This document shows positions 50,037 to 62,300 of a DNA stretch of 64,000 bases, in pieces. How positions within the stretch are numbered: position 1 is the stretch's first letter; every line of letters starts with the position of its first letter. Below the pieces are notes generated by a model. That model did not search any database and had not been told where the DNA came from. It worked only from the letters and a program-made list of their open reading frames with translations. The position numbers were made by a program, and so were the translations under genes. The DNA is from Brugia malayi (lineage: Eukaryota > Nematoda > Chromadorea > Rhabditida > Onchocercidae), in contig NW_025062479.1 of assembly GCF_000002995.4 (NCBI RefSeq), positions 3,431,721 through 3,495,720 of the forward strand. Direction: 5' to 3'.

Positions 50037-51682
50037 ATGATCAACTTTAGTCTTTTCGCGACCTTTTATCTTTCAGTCATTTTATCAGCAATTCATGGTA
50101 AGTTCTAAAAGTGCATATTTCATATTAGCTTCTTTTCATCTTCATACAGATTCATAATTCATACGACGGAAGGTAACTCAATGTGATTTTTCTGATGGAT
50201 GAACGAAGTTATTGTACCTTATGTATGCCTGTAAGTTTGTTCAGAAAAAGCCATTGTGAAATCGATTAGAAACGTGTCATAAAAAATGGATAATATCATA
50301 AGGGGTACAATCAGTATTTTGAGAGTCTAATAGTAGCTGAATTTAACAGATGAACGTATCGTACTACTAACATGTATCCAAGTAAATTCAGTGGTTCTAA
50401 TTATTCGCTCAATGAATTCATATTTAATTAAGGATATGTGTTCCCTTGTTTGGATGAGTGTCAATGTGATACAGATGACGAAGTAATCTATTGCCATAAT
50501 GGCCGCCGAACTACAGTAAGTTCCTTTCAGTATATGAAATTTTGGATATTTAAGAGTTTTGTTTAAAATGTAATTTGCATAATGAAACACATCGCATGCA
50601 TTATAAAAGACATGGTTTAATAATTCCAGCTTGAACTGCCAGACATTCGTTTGCGAGGATTTATTGTGATAGGATTGACAAATAATGCAATCGAAAAGCT
50701 TCCTGACGAAAAATCCATTTTGGAATTATTCCCGGACTTAATGGTAACGCAGAGTCATTGTTAACAATGAATATTTTAAATTTCGATAGGAAAAAGTTAC
50801 TTCAGAATGAATTTAAGGCCATTGACGTGGAAGGTAATGCACAATTCGATTGCGAGTCGCTGAAAGCATATAAAAAAATTAAGGTAAACTACAGTAAATC
50901 TCTATTTCAACGAGCATTCATTTTGGCGCAACACTATTCCCGGCATTCGTAGAACTATTCAATTCACGAATTTATTTTCAAATTGAATTTTAAGCCTTAG
51001 AAAATCAGAATTATTTCATTGGTTCTGCAGGTATATAGTGACTGTAAAGGGACCGAATTGATGATAACGAGAGACCAAAGATTACTGGATATTGAGAATT
51101 CGACTGACGTAAGCACTATTTTTTTAATAAATGACAATAAACCACCTTAATAATACTGTCGTCTTCCAGTTGCGTTGTTCAAACAACTACAACTGTGACG
51201 AACTGACTGACATAGTATTATTAATATGCTATATTCACTGACGAATATGGTATGTTTCGAAGGGTGACTGTGCGCCTCCTTGCTGTTTCCGAGTTTCTTG
51301 TGTAAGATATACGTCCCAAAACAACACCTATTTCAGATATGTGACTTCCAGTGCCAGGTGAATAAACACTACAAAATCCTATACAACTATGTGGTGAAAT
51401 TATGGAAGGTAATAGCTTTGTAGTCGTTATAGCGGTAAAGAGTGTAGCGCAGTTATAGTCAGACCGGATTTCAGCTCAATTAGTGCTGCAAGGAGTCGTG
51501 AGAAGTAGAGATCTTTCCCTATTTTCGCTACAATTAATAATCAGTATCAAATTAAAACAGTCAAACATTTTTAGATGCTAAAGATGAAATATGATGACAT
51601 TGACAAAGAGAAGATTATAAAGGATGTGAAAGATTTCTTCGTTAATATTGCGAAGAAAATTGAAGAGTTACACACGAAATGA
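50037..51682 (+). CDS. Small secreted protein with LRR-cap-like cysteines (unknown function)
   Basis: Eight short exons: 50037-50097, 50433-50515, 50630-50743, about 50797-50883, 51031-51108, 51170-51214, 51337-51408, 51575-51682; about 215 residues. A signal peptide is clear (FSLFATFYLSVILSAIHG). It is followed by a cluster like an LRR N-terminal cap (PCLDECQCDTDDEVIYCHNG), one or two LRR-like segments (LRGFIVIGLTNNAIEKLP and FKAIDVEGNAQFDCESL), further cysteines (YSDCKGTE, LRCSNNYNCDEL, ICDFQCQ) and a lysine-rich C-terminal helix. No membrane anchor follows, so secretion is inferred. The ATG directly follows a TTTCAG acceptor, so trans-splicing is likely. The acceptor of exon 4 is uncertain: the conventional CGATAG (50789) causes a frame conflict, and only a poor AAAAAG at 50796 keeps phase. 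I recognise no named family; an LRR-fragment protein is the best description. Confidence 0.65.
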
Positions 51683-52709
51683 CTCCCGTCCCCATGATGC
51701 AGTTCCGAAATTAATGTTTCAATGGTGCTGTAGTATATGCAACGAAGTACTCATCTATGAATGCCTTCTCAAAAGTTGGACAAGTGTAGAATGTCTCTTC
51801 TTTTCATCTTTAACGCCATTGTTCATTCAATGAATTCAAAGTTATTAATTTGCATCCGCTAAAACTGCAGTGTACAGAAACACCACTTGTAATTTACAGG
51901 AATATATGTAGTCATCATAAAACAAATTACTTAAACAATATAAAATCTAAACAACTATAATTCAAAGCAATATTTATATGTGTCACGAATAAACATTCAA
52001 TGAAAACAACCTAAGCTAATACGAACGAAGCATCTCGAGAACATTTTGAATGTCCAATTACACGATTGTTAAAAGGCACGGAAATATTTCCTCAAAACAA
52101 CCGTGTTGAGTTTATTATTCGCCTGAGGCCTTCCAAACCTGCTACTTCGTTCATATCCACCATGAACAATCCAAAAATATATAAAAAACAAAGCACAGAG
52201 TGAGATCAAGAAAATGTTTAAAGGTCATTTCCATACAACGTTTTAGAAGCTTCTTAAAGAATGAAATAAGAAAAAGCAATGAGCGATAAACTAGCTGCAA
52301 ACTTCAACTATTACCACTTCTACCAGTAAGTTATAATTCTGAAACATCAGTTATGAAGTTCAAGAAAGAGGCTATAGCTAAGTTCAACGGTTTGCATTTA
52401 TAAGAATAGAATCGCTGAAGTAGCTTAGCAATTATCTTCAAAAATCCGAGACCTGGTAACAGAATCTTTAGACGTGCAGGAATCAAAGCAAAGATTGGTG
52501 TAACTCAGAAGTTAATAAAACAACAAAAATAATGAAGCAGAAGCAGATGCTTGCAGGTTTGTAAATCACTGCTTGTAGATCAGTTTGAAGGTAGCTAAGT
52601 TTTACTGCTGTTATTTCAGAGCGTTTACTCCTGTTAAAAACAAATGCATGTTTTTCACTCGAATGTTCATAATTACATAACGATGTAATAACATGAAGGG
52701 GCAAATACA
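51683..52709. other. Convergent intergenic region, secreted protein / MTMR9
   Basis: About 1 kb between two 3' ends. No conserved peptide, RNA gene or notable repeat is visible. Confidence 0.55.
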
Positions 52710-55700
52710 TCAGTGGACTGCGCTAGTGAGTTGTATGTCCTTCGACAGTTCTAAAAGTTGTCTGAAAAAAGTCTAATTTACAGAAATTGTCAGAGTCTGG
52801 AGGAATTAAATTTAAACAACATAAAAAGTCAGCATCTCAAAATGTGACACAGTAGAAAAGAAAAAAAGACAATGAACAAAACCTGCGCAATGTCAGCACT
52901 TTTGACTGCAATTCCTTTTCACGTACTTTCCATTGCATCACTGTCTGCTTTATACCATCCATTTGCTTCCAATCACGAATCCATCGCAAAAACAAGCGTT
53001 CCCAAAATGCCTGAGAACTTGGAAATGACTTCGCAAATCAGACGAGACAGATGAAATACAACAAGGCTTACTATGCTTTGTGGAGCAACGCAGGGCCACA
53101 GGACAGCCGGATTAGGTTCATATAAAGCGTTCACGTAGGTACACAATATTTCTGGATTATTCACATATGACCAAAGCGACACTGTTCGTGTTTTAACTTC
53201 AAATCGTGCCTTTTCTTTCTCATTGTTCCCTACATAAAAAAAAAATGGGTTAAAAAAGCAAATAGCATTCAACAAAACGAAGAAATTCGATTGATCAATA
53301 AGGAATAGCTCATTATATATATATATATATATATATATATACTCATTTTTGTCATTAAATTTCTTCACTCAGCTACAAAATTACCCTGGAGTACCACTAT
53401 GAATAAAATCCAGTTTATCTACTTTAGGTAAATCAAAGAAGCAGTATGATATTACATCAACCCATTTTATTAGCTAGATTAAATAAGACTTGAAAATTAC
53501 CGAGGAACGACCCAAACTCGGAAGCATAAGCATGTTCAAACAGAAATATGAGGAACTCTTCGGTAAATTCAAAAGAACACGGAAACTGCTGGTATACCTT
53601 TAAATAATAAAGCATTAGTAAAAATTTGTAGCTGAATCACAACTTCTAAAATGACTAACCTGCCAAACACAATCCAAAAAGCAAAGAAACATGGGAGATT
53701 CATGCGGCCCCGTGATACCACCGGTAGCAAATGCAGAATGAGCGCATCGATAGGAGAAAGGATGCCCAGCACATATCCATTCTCGCTCAATCAAAGATTC
53801 AAACCTGGAAATAACATGTATCCAAACAAACTTCACAAAAACGACTTCCAAATTAACATCAAGAGACAATTTGACTCACCCTCGAATAGTACGGGAATCA
53901 GAATCCAGTAGAAGCTGTGCCAATGATGTTATCAAAAGAGTTGAATCAGTTCCTTCTGCACCATGCACCACTACAGGAACTTCTGAAACAACTTGCTTTG
54001 CGCATAATTTATTAAAACAGAAGCGAAAATTCAAACTGAAGATCAACAAATTCTATGACCGGAAATTATATGATCATTTCTTCTTGCTGTTATTCTTAGA
54101 TAACATCTAAATGCAATGATGACATAATAATGTATTGCTACAGACCATTAATTGCTAAACTAGCTATGTAATTAACAAGCCCAGAGCTACTAATGTTATT
54201 GAGTCAGACTTACAATTTGCACAAACAGAGATCAATCAAGTCTTCCACTCTTCTCAAAAAAGAAAAAAAAAAAAACAGAAAATCGCATAACGAAATCCGG
54301 AAGGCTTGAACTCTATTATCTATGTTGCGAACAATACATTCTATATCAGATCTAAAACAGTCATTTAAAAAATATCCAGCATGCAACAATACTAAATCTA
54401 AACAAAAACAGTACGCATACCCTACTATTTTACATTCTTATAAAAAGTAATAATGTATCTAATAACCAAATAAATTAAATCGTTCAGTTTGTTAAAAACA
54501 AAATACTTCAAGAAGTTTGCTACAGTTAGGCGTTTTACAGATAAGTTGTCAACTCACTGAAAGTTGAAACATAAAGTAGTAAACAATTCCACTAAATTCG
54601 CTCCTGGAAGTGATTTCAGAAAGCTTAAAAGACGGTAATAAATCACCTTGAAAATCTTGGACGGAATAGAAGTAGAACGGATGTTATACGAGTTCTTTAC
54701 TAAACTCACAAGCAGTGAAAGTGAGATATTTCAACTTGAGTAGCCGAAAAATATGTGCATGATTCTTGCACAGTAATTGGCTTAATTCACGAATAAATAT
54801 GTGAATATCAATCCACAATTTTAGTTAAACACCCTATTAATTTCTGGTAACAATATATTTGTTGTAGTTGATTAAATAAATAGATAAGGAAACAAAAGAA
54901 GAAACCTGCACTGCCTTCACAATGAATACATTGCGCTACTGTTGCTGCACAGGTTAGCATGTCAGAAACAAACTGAAGCCAGCCACAAGAACCAAGACGA
55001 GATATCCAACGATCAATACTGATATTCGTTTCCGTACACACTGGAACAAGGTCAACGGTTGGAAGAGAAAAGAGAATGTTATTTAAAACCAAATGCACAA
55101 GCAGTTTTAGCAATTTTTTTTTTTTGTTTTCTTTCCTACCACAGAATTGGATCTGAATAACTTATTGCATATAAAATGTGAGGATACTAAAATAGGAATA
55201 CTAGAACATATAGAATGCAATACTATCAAACATCAAAAGCTAACAAAAGCTGACCATCCCTAAAGAACAGAATTATATATTTCTTGAAAGTTTGAAAAAA
55301 AAAAAAAACGATTATGCAAAACAGCAGGAGAACTATGCTGAACTACAAAACTGATACATCTGGAATGCTATGCTTGATGTTTCGAAACAGAGAGATCATT
55401 ACAATACAACCGAGAGGAATTAGAAAACTCACATTCAACTAATTTGACTAGCGCATCATGAATTTCTCTAATCCGTGGAGTGCTACCATATATGTATTTC
55501 CACTGTGAATAAAACATTTGCGACTCACATCCACCACCTTTAACTAAGAAAAAGTAGGCACTTCCAAAAACAAATATTCCAAACCACAACATATTTACAT
55601 CAAATGAGCATCTTATTCCTAGTGATTCAGAGTCATTTCAAAGCATTTATTTCTCCAGCTTCAAAAATCTTTTCCTTTTTCTGAAAACGCAACGAAAAGA

Positions 55701-58064
55701 TTATGAAAATAAACAGCAACTTCACATTGACCGACTCCATAGCTCGAAAAACTATTATAAGTGCCGCAAAAGCTTCATGCGTATAAGACTTTCTTCAGTT
55801 AAATTTCGAAATATTCACGATCATAACCAACCTTGTTTGGAAAAAATCTATAGGATTATATTTTATAACTTCCTTACCACTTTCTTTGTCTAAATATATA
55901 GCAAAGCTTCATTCTGTGATGGCAACATTACGTTTTGCACATCGGTCAACAAAGATAAAGTTAAACGAAATTTGGCACTGCATGTACCTTTATTTTTAGC
56001 GTTTTGCGCAACAGCTTTCGTACGTGTGTCAACAATAACTCCCTTGCTTGTCGAAGACAACAAAGAGTTTAGGATTGTCTCATCTTCTTTACATCGCCGA
56101 TTTGTAGGGCCAACTAGCGGTTGTCCGCAACGGATAAGACAAGACTGCAAGATATAAAAATCACAGTTGTTTTAAAAAAAAACATTTAACTATCAGTCAT
56201 GAATAGCAAATGGTTTTTAATAATTACTGTGAAACTAACAAATACCGCAGCAAACCTTTGTTTCGCCATGATAGAAACTTAATATTGGAAAACGTCCACC
56301 ATCTCGAAATGTAGCAGATATTCTAAGATAATCATCTCCAATACCTTTTGGTACAATTACCATTTCAGGATACGTATTACACACCTATTTAAAAGAATAT
56401 ATTTTTTGGTTTTTTATTGGTAGTGAAAAAAAAAAAAAAAAAACCAGAATAAAACTCTCTTCTACTCGTTACCTACGATGAAAAGTGTATTATACTTTAT
56501 TACTTAGGGTTTCCAAATATTTTCATTGAATTAGTGGTCTAAAGGTCTTCACATACTGCACCCTCCCAGTTGCACCCATAAAGAAATTAAGAAAGCACAA
56601 CGCATCAGAACAGATGCAGCAAACATTATCATTTTACCCACAGTGATGAAAGCTGATAATCATATGCAATAGAAACAACATCATACTCGAAATCCTTTGT
56701 TGACAGCACTTATACGCCATCCATCTTTACACCGTATCATTAACTTCGCATATTCTTGTTCAGCATCAAAAGCAGTCCACCCATTATCCAGCACAGTAAA
56801 AGGACATCGGTAATAAAATGGGTAGTCATGCTGTATACCCTCTGAAAAGCAAAAATTCGTTTATTACCTTTTTTATCCTCTAGAACAGCACAATTCAGCA
56901 TCAGAAACTGTATATATTTACCAACGACGCTTTTTGATATAGCTGCATACCATTTTTTGAAATCCATCTATTACGTATTTTTCTGGTATTTCAGACTGAA
57001 TAAGCAATTAACAAAAAAGTAACAGTAGTGATAATAACAAAAATAATGAATAAAAAATAATACGTGATAAGTAATAACAAACAAGTTTTAAATAATAAAC
57101 AAATAGTAGACAAATAAATTTTTTTATGATAATAATAATAATTAGTAATAACAATTGATAATAATAATGATTAACAATAAATAATAATGGTAATAATAAT
57201 AATAATTATTATTATTAGTAACAATTAATACTAACAATAATAATGATTAAAAAGAACAATTAGTAATAATAACAATAATAATAAATAACTTGCTTAAATT
57301 AGATAATTTTTCTATAGAACGTGCAACGGCGAGGCAATCATCCAAATCATCGATTTCAAAAATGCAGATCATGAAGTTCTTGCATTTTAAAATCAGCTTT
57401 CCACTACGATTAAAGCTGTCTTTAACAATTGGCTCCACAATGACACGATCCACTGCACGATGGAGAAGCTGAAACCATTGCCTTTCTTTCATCATTCCTG
57501 TATAATTTTTGTAACACCAATTCAACAGCTAATAATTTGTCAAAAAAAAAAGTTTCGATCCAAAGACGAGTTCTAGAAAAGTCTTGTGCACCTTACGGAA
57601 CTAAATACATAATTACTGTCACCATTATTACTACTAATTAAGAACACATTCGGTAATCCAAATCAAACTTCAGATTATGCTGCAGGCCTGCTTCCAGGCT
57701 CAACATCTCAAGTTAAAGGCCTTAATAAACAAGTGAGTAGCAAATATAGGAAACCGTAATTGTTGACTTTGATATACAAGTAAACTTTAACTATTGATAT
57801 TAAACACAATCTGACTTAAAATCTATAAAATGAGTCGTTCATTAATAGTACATAAAATTGTTATTCTGTTACTAAATCATTTAAAGATACCCAAAGTTCA
57901 CTGCTATGTTCCTTCCCACTTGGAGAATTTGTTGAACTCGAAGACGGTGAAAAAATCATATGATGACCAATGAGGGCCAGTGAACCTGGCTGTGGTTGTC
58001 GAGGACCTTTTCGTAAGAATACATTATCTACACGAGACCGTTCTATTGCCTCAGACAACTCCAT
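52710..58064 (-). CDS. MTMR9: Myotubularin-related protein 9 (catalytically inactive)
   Basis: Pseudophosphatase of the myotubularin family; in animals MTMR9 binds and stimulates active MTMR6/7/8 PI3P phosphatases. Exons in transcript order: 58064-57873, 57468-57290, 56841-56687, 56384-56256, 56144-55988, 55537-55433, 55040-54906, 53982-53880, 53804-53660, 53597-53501, 53229-53072, 53010-52883, 52761-52710 (TGA). N-terminus RVDNVFLRKG and IGHHMIFS begin the PH-GRAM domain. Other family peptides: WRISAVNKGF, RDGGRFPILSFYH, CGQPLVGPTNRRCKEDE, VDTRTKAVAQ and RTIRGFESLIEREWICAGHPF. In the signature loop the catalytic CSDGWDRT is replaced by HGAEGTDST, as in vertebrate MTMR9. The tail (WERLFLRWIRDW, then VREKELQSKVLTLRRQL) forms the coiled coil. 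All joins agree in phase except exon 57468-57290 to 56841-56687, which is one base off. The start chosen is the ATG aligning with the family N-terminus; an in-frame ATG lies at 58121. Confidence 0.95.
53313..53341. repeat. (TA)n microsatellite in an MTMR9 intron
   Basis: About 14 TA units in the intron between exons 53597-53501 and 53229-53072. Confidence 0.97.
57030..57289. repeat. AAT/ATT-rich low-complexity tract in an MTMR9 intron
   Basis: About 260 bp of AATAATA and AACAATAATA-type degenerate trinucleotides, ending exactly at the exon 57468-57290 donor. It contains one inverted stretch (AATAATAATAATAATTATTATTATTA) near 57190-57220. Confidence 0.9.
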
Positions 58065-59355
58065 AATCCTGAAATTTTGGTTGTCAATGAGATACAGCTG
58101 AGATATAGCTGTGAAATTCACTCACTCATATCCACTTAAACAAATTTGCACAGAGCGAAATAATCCTGATGATGCTGTTTAAATTTTTCCTTGTGATATA
58201 TACAGCTTAGGGTTACAAGGAAACATCAGTGATTTTTTGGAAAATAAAACTTCCGCAAAAAGCCTTCACAGAATACTGCAACTGTGCATCAAGGTTTTAC
58301 TTAAGATATGTAAACTATAAGGCTTTTTGTAGGCCTATAAAATCTGCTATGTGCAGATGAACAATATAGCCCAAAAAGTACATAAAGAGTATATTTTGGC
58401 TATTGAAAGAAAGATCAAACTGACAAAAAGAAAGAATGTAAACTTGAAGCCCTTTTCTAGATAGTGAAAAAAAGACAGTGAGATGGTTAGTACCGAATGT
58501 ATGGAATGGCAGAACTGGATAAAAATGTATTGAGCAGAGCAATGTCTGACAAAATTATTAAGAAAGCGAGTATAGACATATTATCATCATAATTTATCGA
58601 ACGTTGATACTACTGCAATAAAATAATACGAATAAAGTAACGGTAACAGTGTAGTCACACATTAAAAAATAGATTCACTGATGTCACTTATCAGACATGG
58701 GCTCGGACACGATTCGCCAACTTAGTATGGGCTATTGCTGTTGTTCATATAACGTATATGTGCGCGTAAGTTACGTTTAAGTAACTTTCTGACATTTTGA
58801 ATTTTTTTAAGTGTCAAATCTTTGGTAAGAGGGACACAGAGAGTGAAAGAAATGGCTTATCTCTTTTCAGTGTAACAAACAATGAAATATCCCAGTTATG
58901 TTTAGAAGTCCATTACAGCGTACTGAAATTTGATATTAAATTTAGATTAGCATCACATCATGTTATTCTTTAGTAAGTCTCAGTATCTTTGTATCTGTGC
59001 ACGATTTTATTTATTATTTTTCTTGTTCTGATAGCACAGGTTGCTTTTATTGAGAGAATCAGTTAGGGATTTTATTGCGGAATAGAAAATATCGAACTAG
59101 AGTGTTTCATACTTCTGATTTTGGTCTGGTCGATATTTTTTGGTTTCTGTATAGGTGACAATTGACTTTTACTGTCGTGTAGTTTCTCAAACATTGTTAT
59201 GTAATGCTGATGTGCTGTATATCACAAGAATTATGGTAAGTGTAATTTTATAATTAGTATGTTATAAAATGAGCTACATCTTATGTATGTAAATAATTTC
59301 AGAATATCGGAGGTGTTGGTCTGTGCGTTAGATTGGATGCTCTGCATACTACACT
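58065..59355. promoter_or_regulatory. Shared upstream region of the head-to-head MTMR9 and OGA genes
   Basis: About 1.29 kb separate the two start codons, so both promoters must lie here or overlap it. AAGTTAC (58768-58774) and GTAACTT (58781-58787) form a small inverted repeat. A donor at 59236 and a TTTCAG acceptor ending at 59302 define either a 5'-UTR intron or, for the acceptor alone, a trans-splice site for OGA. Confidence 0.5.
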
Positions 59356-62300
59356 ATGCAGACGCGCTCTAAAACAAAAGCTGAAAAAGAACGTCGTGCA
59401 GCACAGTTCTTATGTGGTATTGTTGAAGGTATGGAAAAAGTTAAAATTTTAGATGTATACAGCACTACATTTTGGTTTCTTTATCTGTATTTTGTGTTTG
59501 GGTCTAGTAAAAAAAAAAAGACAATCTGAAAACAGGATTTTATGGACGACCATGGACAGCAGATCAACGGAAAGACTTATTCGCCAGAATGAAACATCTC
59601 GGGATGAACACTTACATTTACGCACCAAAAGACGATCTAAAGCATAGAGCTGACTGGAGGCAATTGTACAATTCCGATGAAGTAGGTTGGTGACTTTTCT
59701 TCCTCATAACAAGGAAAAGATTTAGGGTGAGAATACCGAGCTTATTCATTTACAGAGTTATTACAATCTCTGATCCAGACGGCAAAGATGGAAAATGTTA
59801 CATTCGTATATGCACTCTCTCCTGGAATTGATATTATTTATTCAAGCGAAAAAGAAATTAAAGCTCTGCATGATAAATCTGAGCAGGTTGGTTGCATCTG
59901 ATTGCGGTTTTATGATGTAAGGACTAATTTCCAGTAACTAGAAAGACTGGTAAAATGTATTGTTTTGTGGTAAAGCAGTATCGTTGTATTCCCTGTTCAA
60001 CCAGCTAACTTTCTCTTATGGTGCCCTTTTCTAGGTACGCTGTTTAGGATGTGATGCATTTGCACTGCTGTTCGATGATATTGATATGGCATTGAATGAT
60101 GCCGACAAAAAACAATTTTCATCAATTGTTATGGCTCAGTTAACTGTTGCTAATGCTTTATACGAATTTTTGAAGTGTCCTCATTTCTTTTTTTGTCCTA
60201 CAGGTTACTGTATGTCAAATTTTACTTCACACATCTTGGCCAGTCATTTAAAATCTTCCTAATTTATCTGAGAGCACTTTTTTGAAGGTTACTATTACTT
60301 GTCTTATGCATTAACGACAATATGCCCTTTCAAAGATGAATTTCTTTTGTAGAGTACTGCGAGTCACGAGCGAATCCGTCATTAGAGGAGTCAGACTATT
60401 TACTTACACTTGGTAAAAAACTGGTTGCTGATATACATATTTTGTGGACAGGTGCATTTTGCATTATATACTAAAACTATGTGTGTCATTTTACGGAGAC
60501 TTTGCTACATTCAGTAAAGGATCAATAATTTAAATAGCTATATTTCAGGACCTCGGGTGGTGTCCCGTGAAATTACAATCGATCACATTCGACGTGTCGC
60601 TGCTGTACTACAAAGGAAACCGGTGGTCTGGGATAATTTGCATGCCAATGATTATGATCCTAAACGGGTTTTTCTGGGTCCGTTTGCAGGAAGGTGCGTA
60701 TATATAGAGCTGAAAAAATATTTCTGTATTGTGCTAAGGTCTAAATTATTCCTGTGAAGTGTTGCAGATCTGTACGACTGAAAGAGGAGATCGCTGGAAT
60801 TTTGTTGAATCCGAACTGTCGTTATGAAGCTAATTTCTTGCCGTTCTACACATTAGCAGAATGGAATAGCTGTCATGCAGATGCTGATGTTTTGGAAGGT
60901 ATCGCCACAATGCTTATTTTTGATCATTTGGAGATTGTATTAGTAAGGTAAAGCTTTTCTGAAGGAGTGAGTTGTGTGCTACTGTTACAGCTTACCTTTT
61001 TAAAATCATTTTAGAGCGTTAAGAAGTCGTTTTTGTATTTATATCAAAGGACTGGAGATTTAAGATTTAAGTGAGAACGTCATACAAAACTTAAGGATGG
61101 ATCTCAAAAGTCACTGAATGGTGTTATATTTTTCCTCCCACTTTTTTATATTGTCTTGATTCCTTTCAGAAGCGGAATCAGATGCTATATTAGAGGCAGG
61201 TGATGTAGTTCCTGTTGCAGCACATATTGTTGAAAATGCTTCGCCGAAACGATTATATCATCCATTAAAAGCCCTAGATGAAGGTATTAAGAAATGGATT
61301 GAATACTTTAACGCCGAGTCATCAACAAATTCTCATGCGTAAGTTAATGCTTCTCAGATTTGCTGTCTTATACTTTATTTCAGTAAAACCAGTTTTAAAG
61401 TGTTCGCGATCGTACCAAAATGATTCAGATCTGTTTCTGTTGAAATAGCCGAAGTTGATGAACTCGACGAATTAAAGCCATCAACAAGTTGTATTTCTTT
61501 GGTTGCTCGAGAACTAAATGGCCCAGACAGTAGAGACAATCAAACATCAATTGTTTGTTTCAACGCTGAGGTAGTCCCAATTATATAATCACCAAAAACT
61601 GGTGATTATGTAACTGGATTTAAGAAACTGTTGTAATGTTAAAATTAATTATATGATACAGTTGTACAGATATTCAACTTTATGTTTTGTAAATTTCATT
61701 TCAACGACTGATGAATTTAATTGCATCCTTTGGACTTAGTTTAAATCTTCCATTAGTTTCATTTTTAGAACACTTCAGTAGTACATACCGTGAACTCAAT
61801 GTGTTCTGAGTACAGTGAGCCAATGGATCTGATGTCTGTTACTAAGGTTTTTTGACATTTCTTGATCTCTTTAGAAGACATGTTCGACTCCAGTTCATGT
61901 TTCGTAAATGTCATTGATCGGTTTCTAGGATGACAGAAAGCTGCCATTGGAATCGTCATATCAAAACAAAGGAAATGTTCAGGAAATGCTGGAAGTTTCG
62001 TCAGATATCAGTATGGACAGCAGTTTTCATTCCGATTCGGAAGCGAAGTATTTCAAACTCTGTCTTATTTCTTTATTCTTCTGTATTAGATTGAGAAATG
62101 TACTGTTTGTACATGCTAAATATAGTCTGTTCGGTGCTTTTTAAAAACATAACATACAAATATGAGTCGTTCTAACGTGAAACTGTTACAGTGTCACTGC
62201 AGTGGACCAGGTAGCAATCTTTGTCGATATGTTTTATTTACCATTTGAGCATGGTCGCCGTGGCATTCAAATGCTGCAGGAGTTTTCTTGGCTTCACGAA

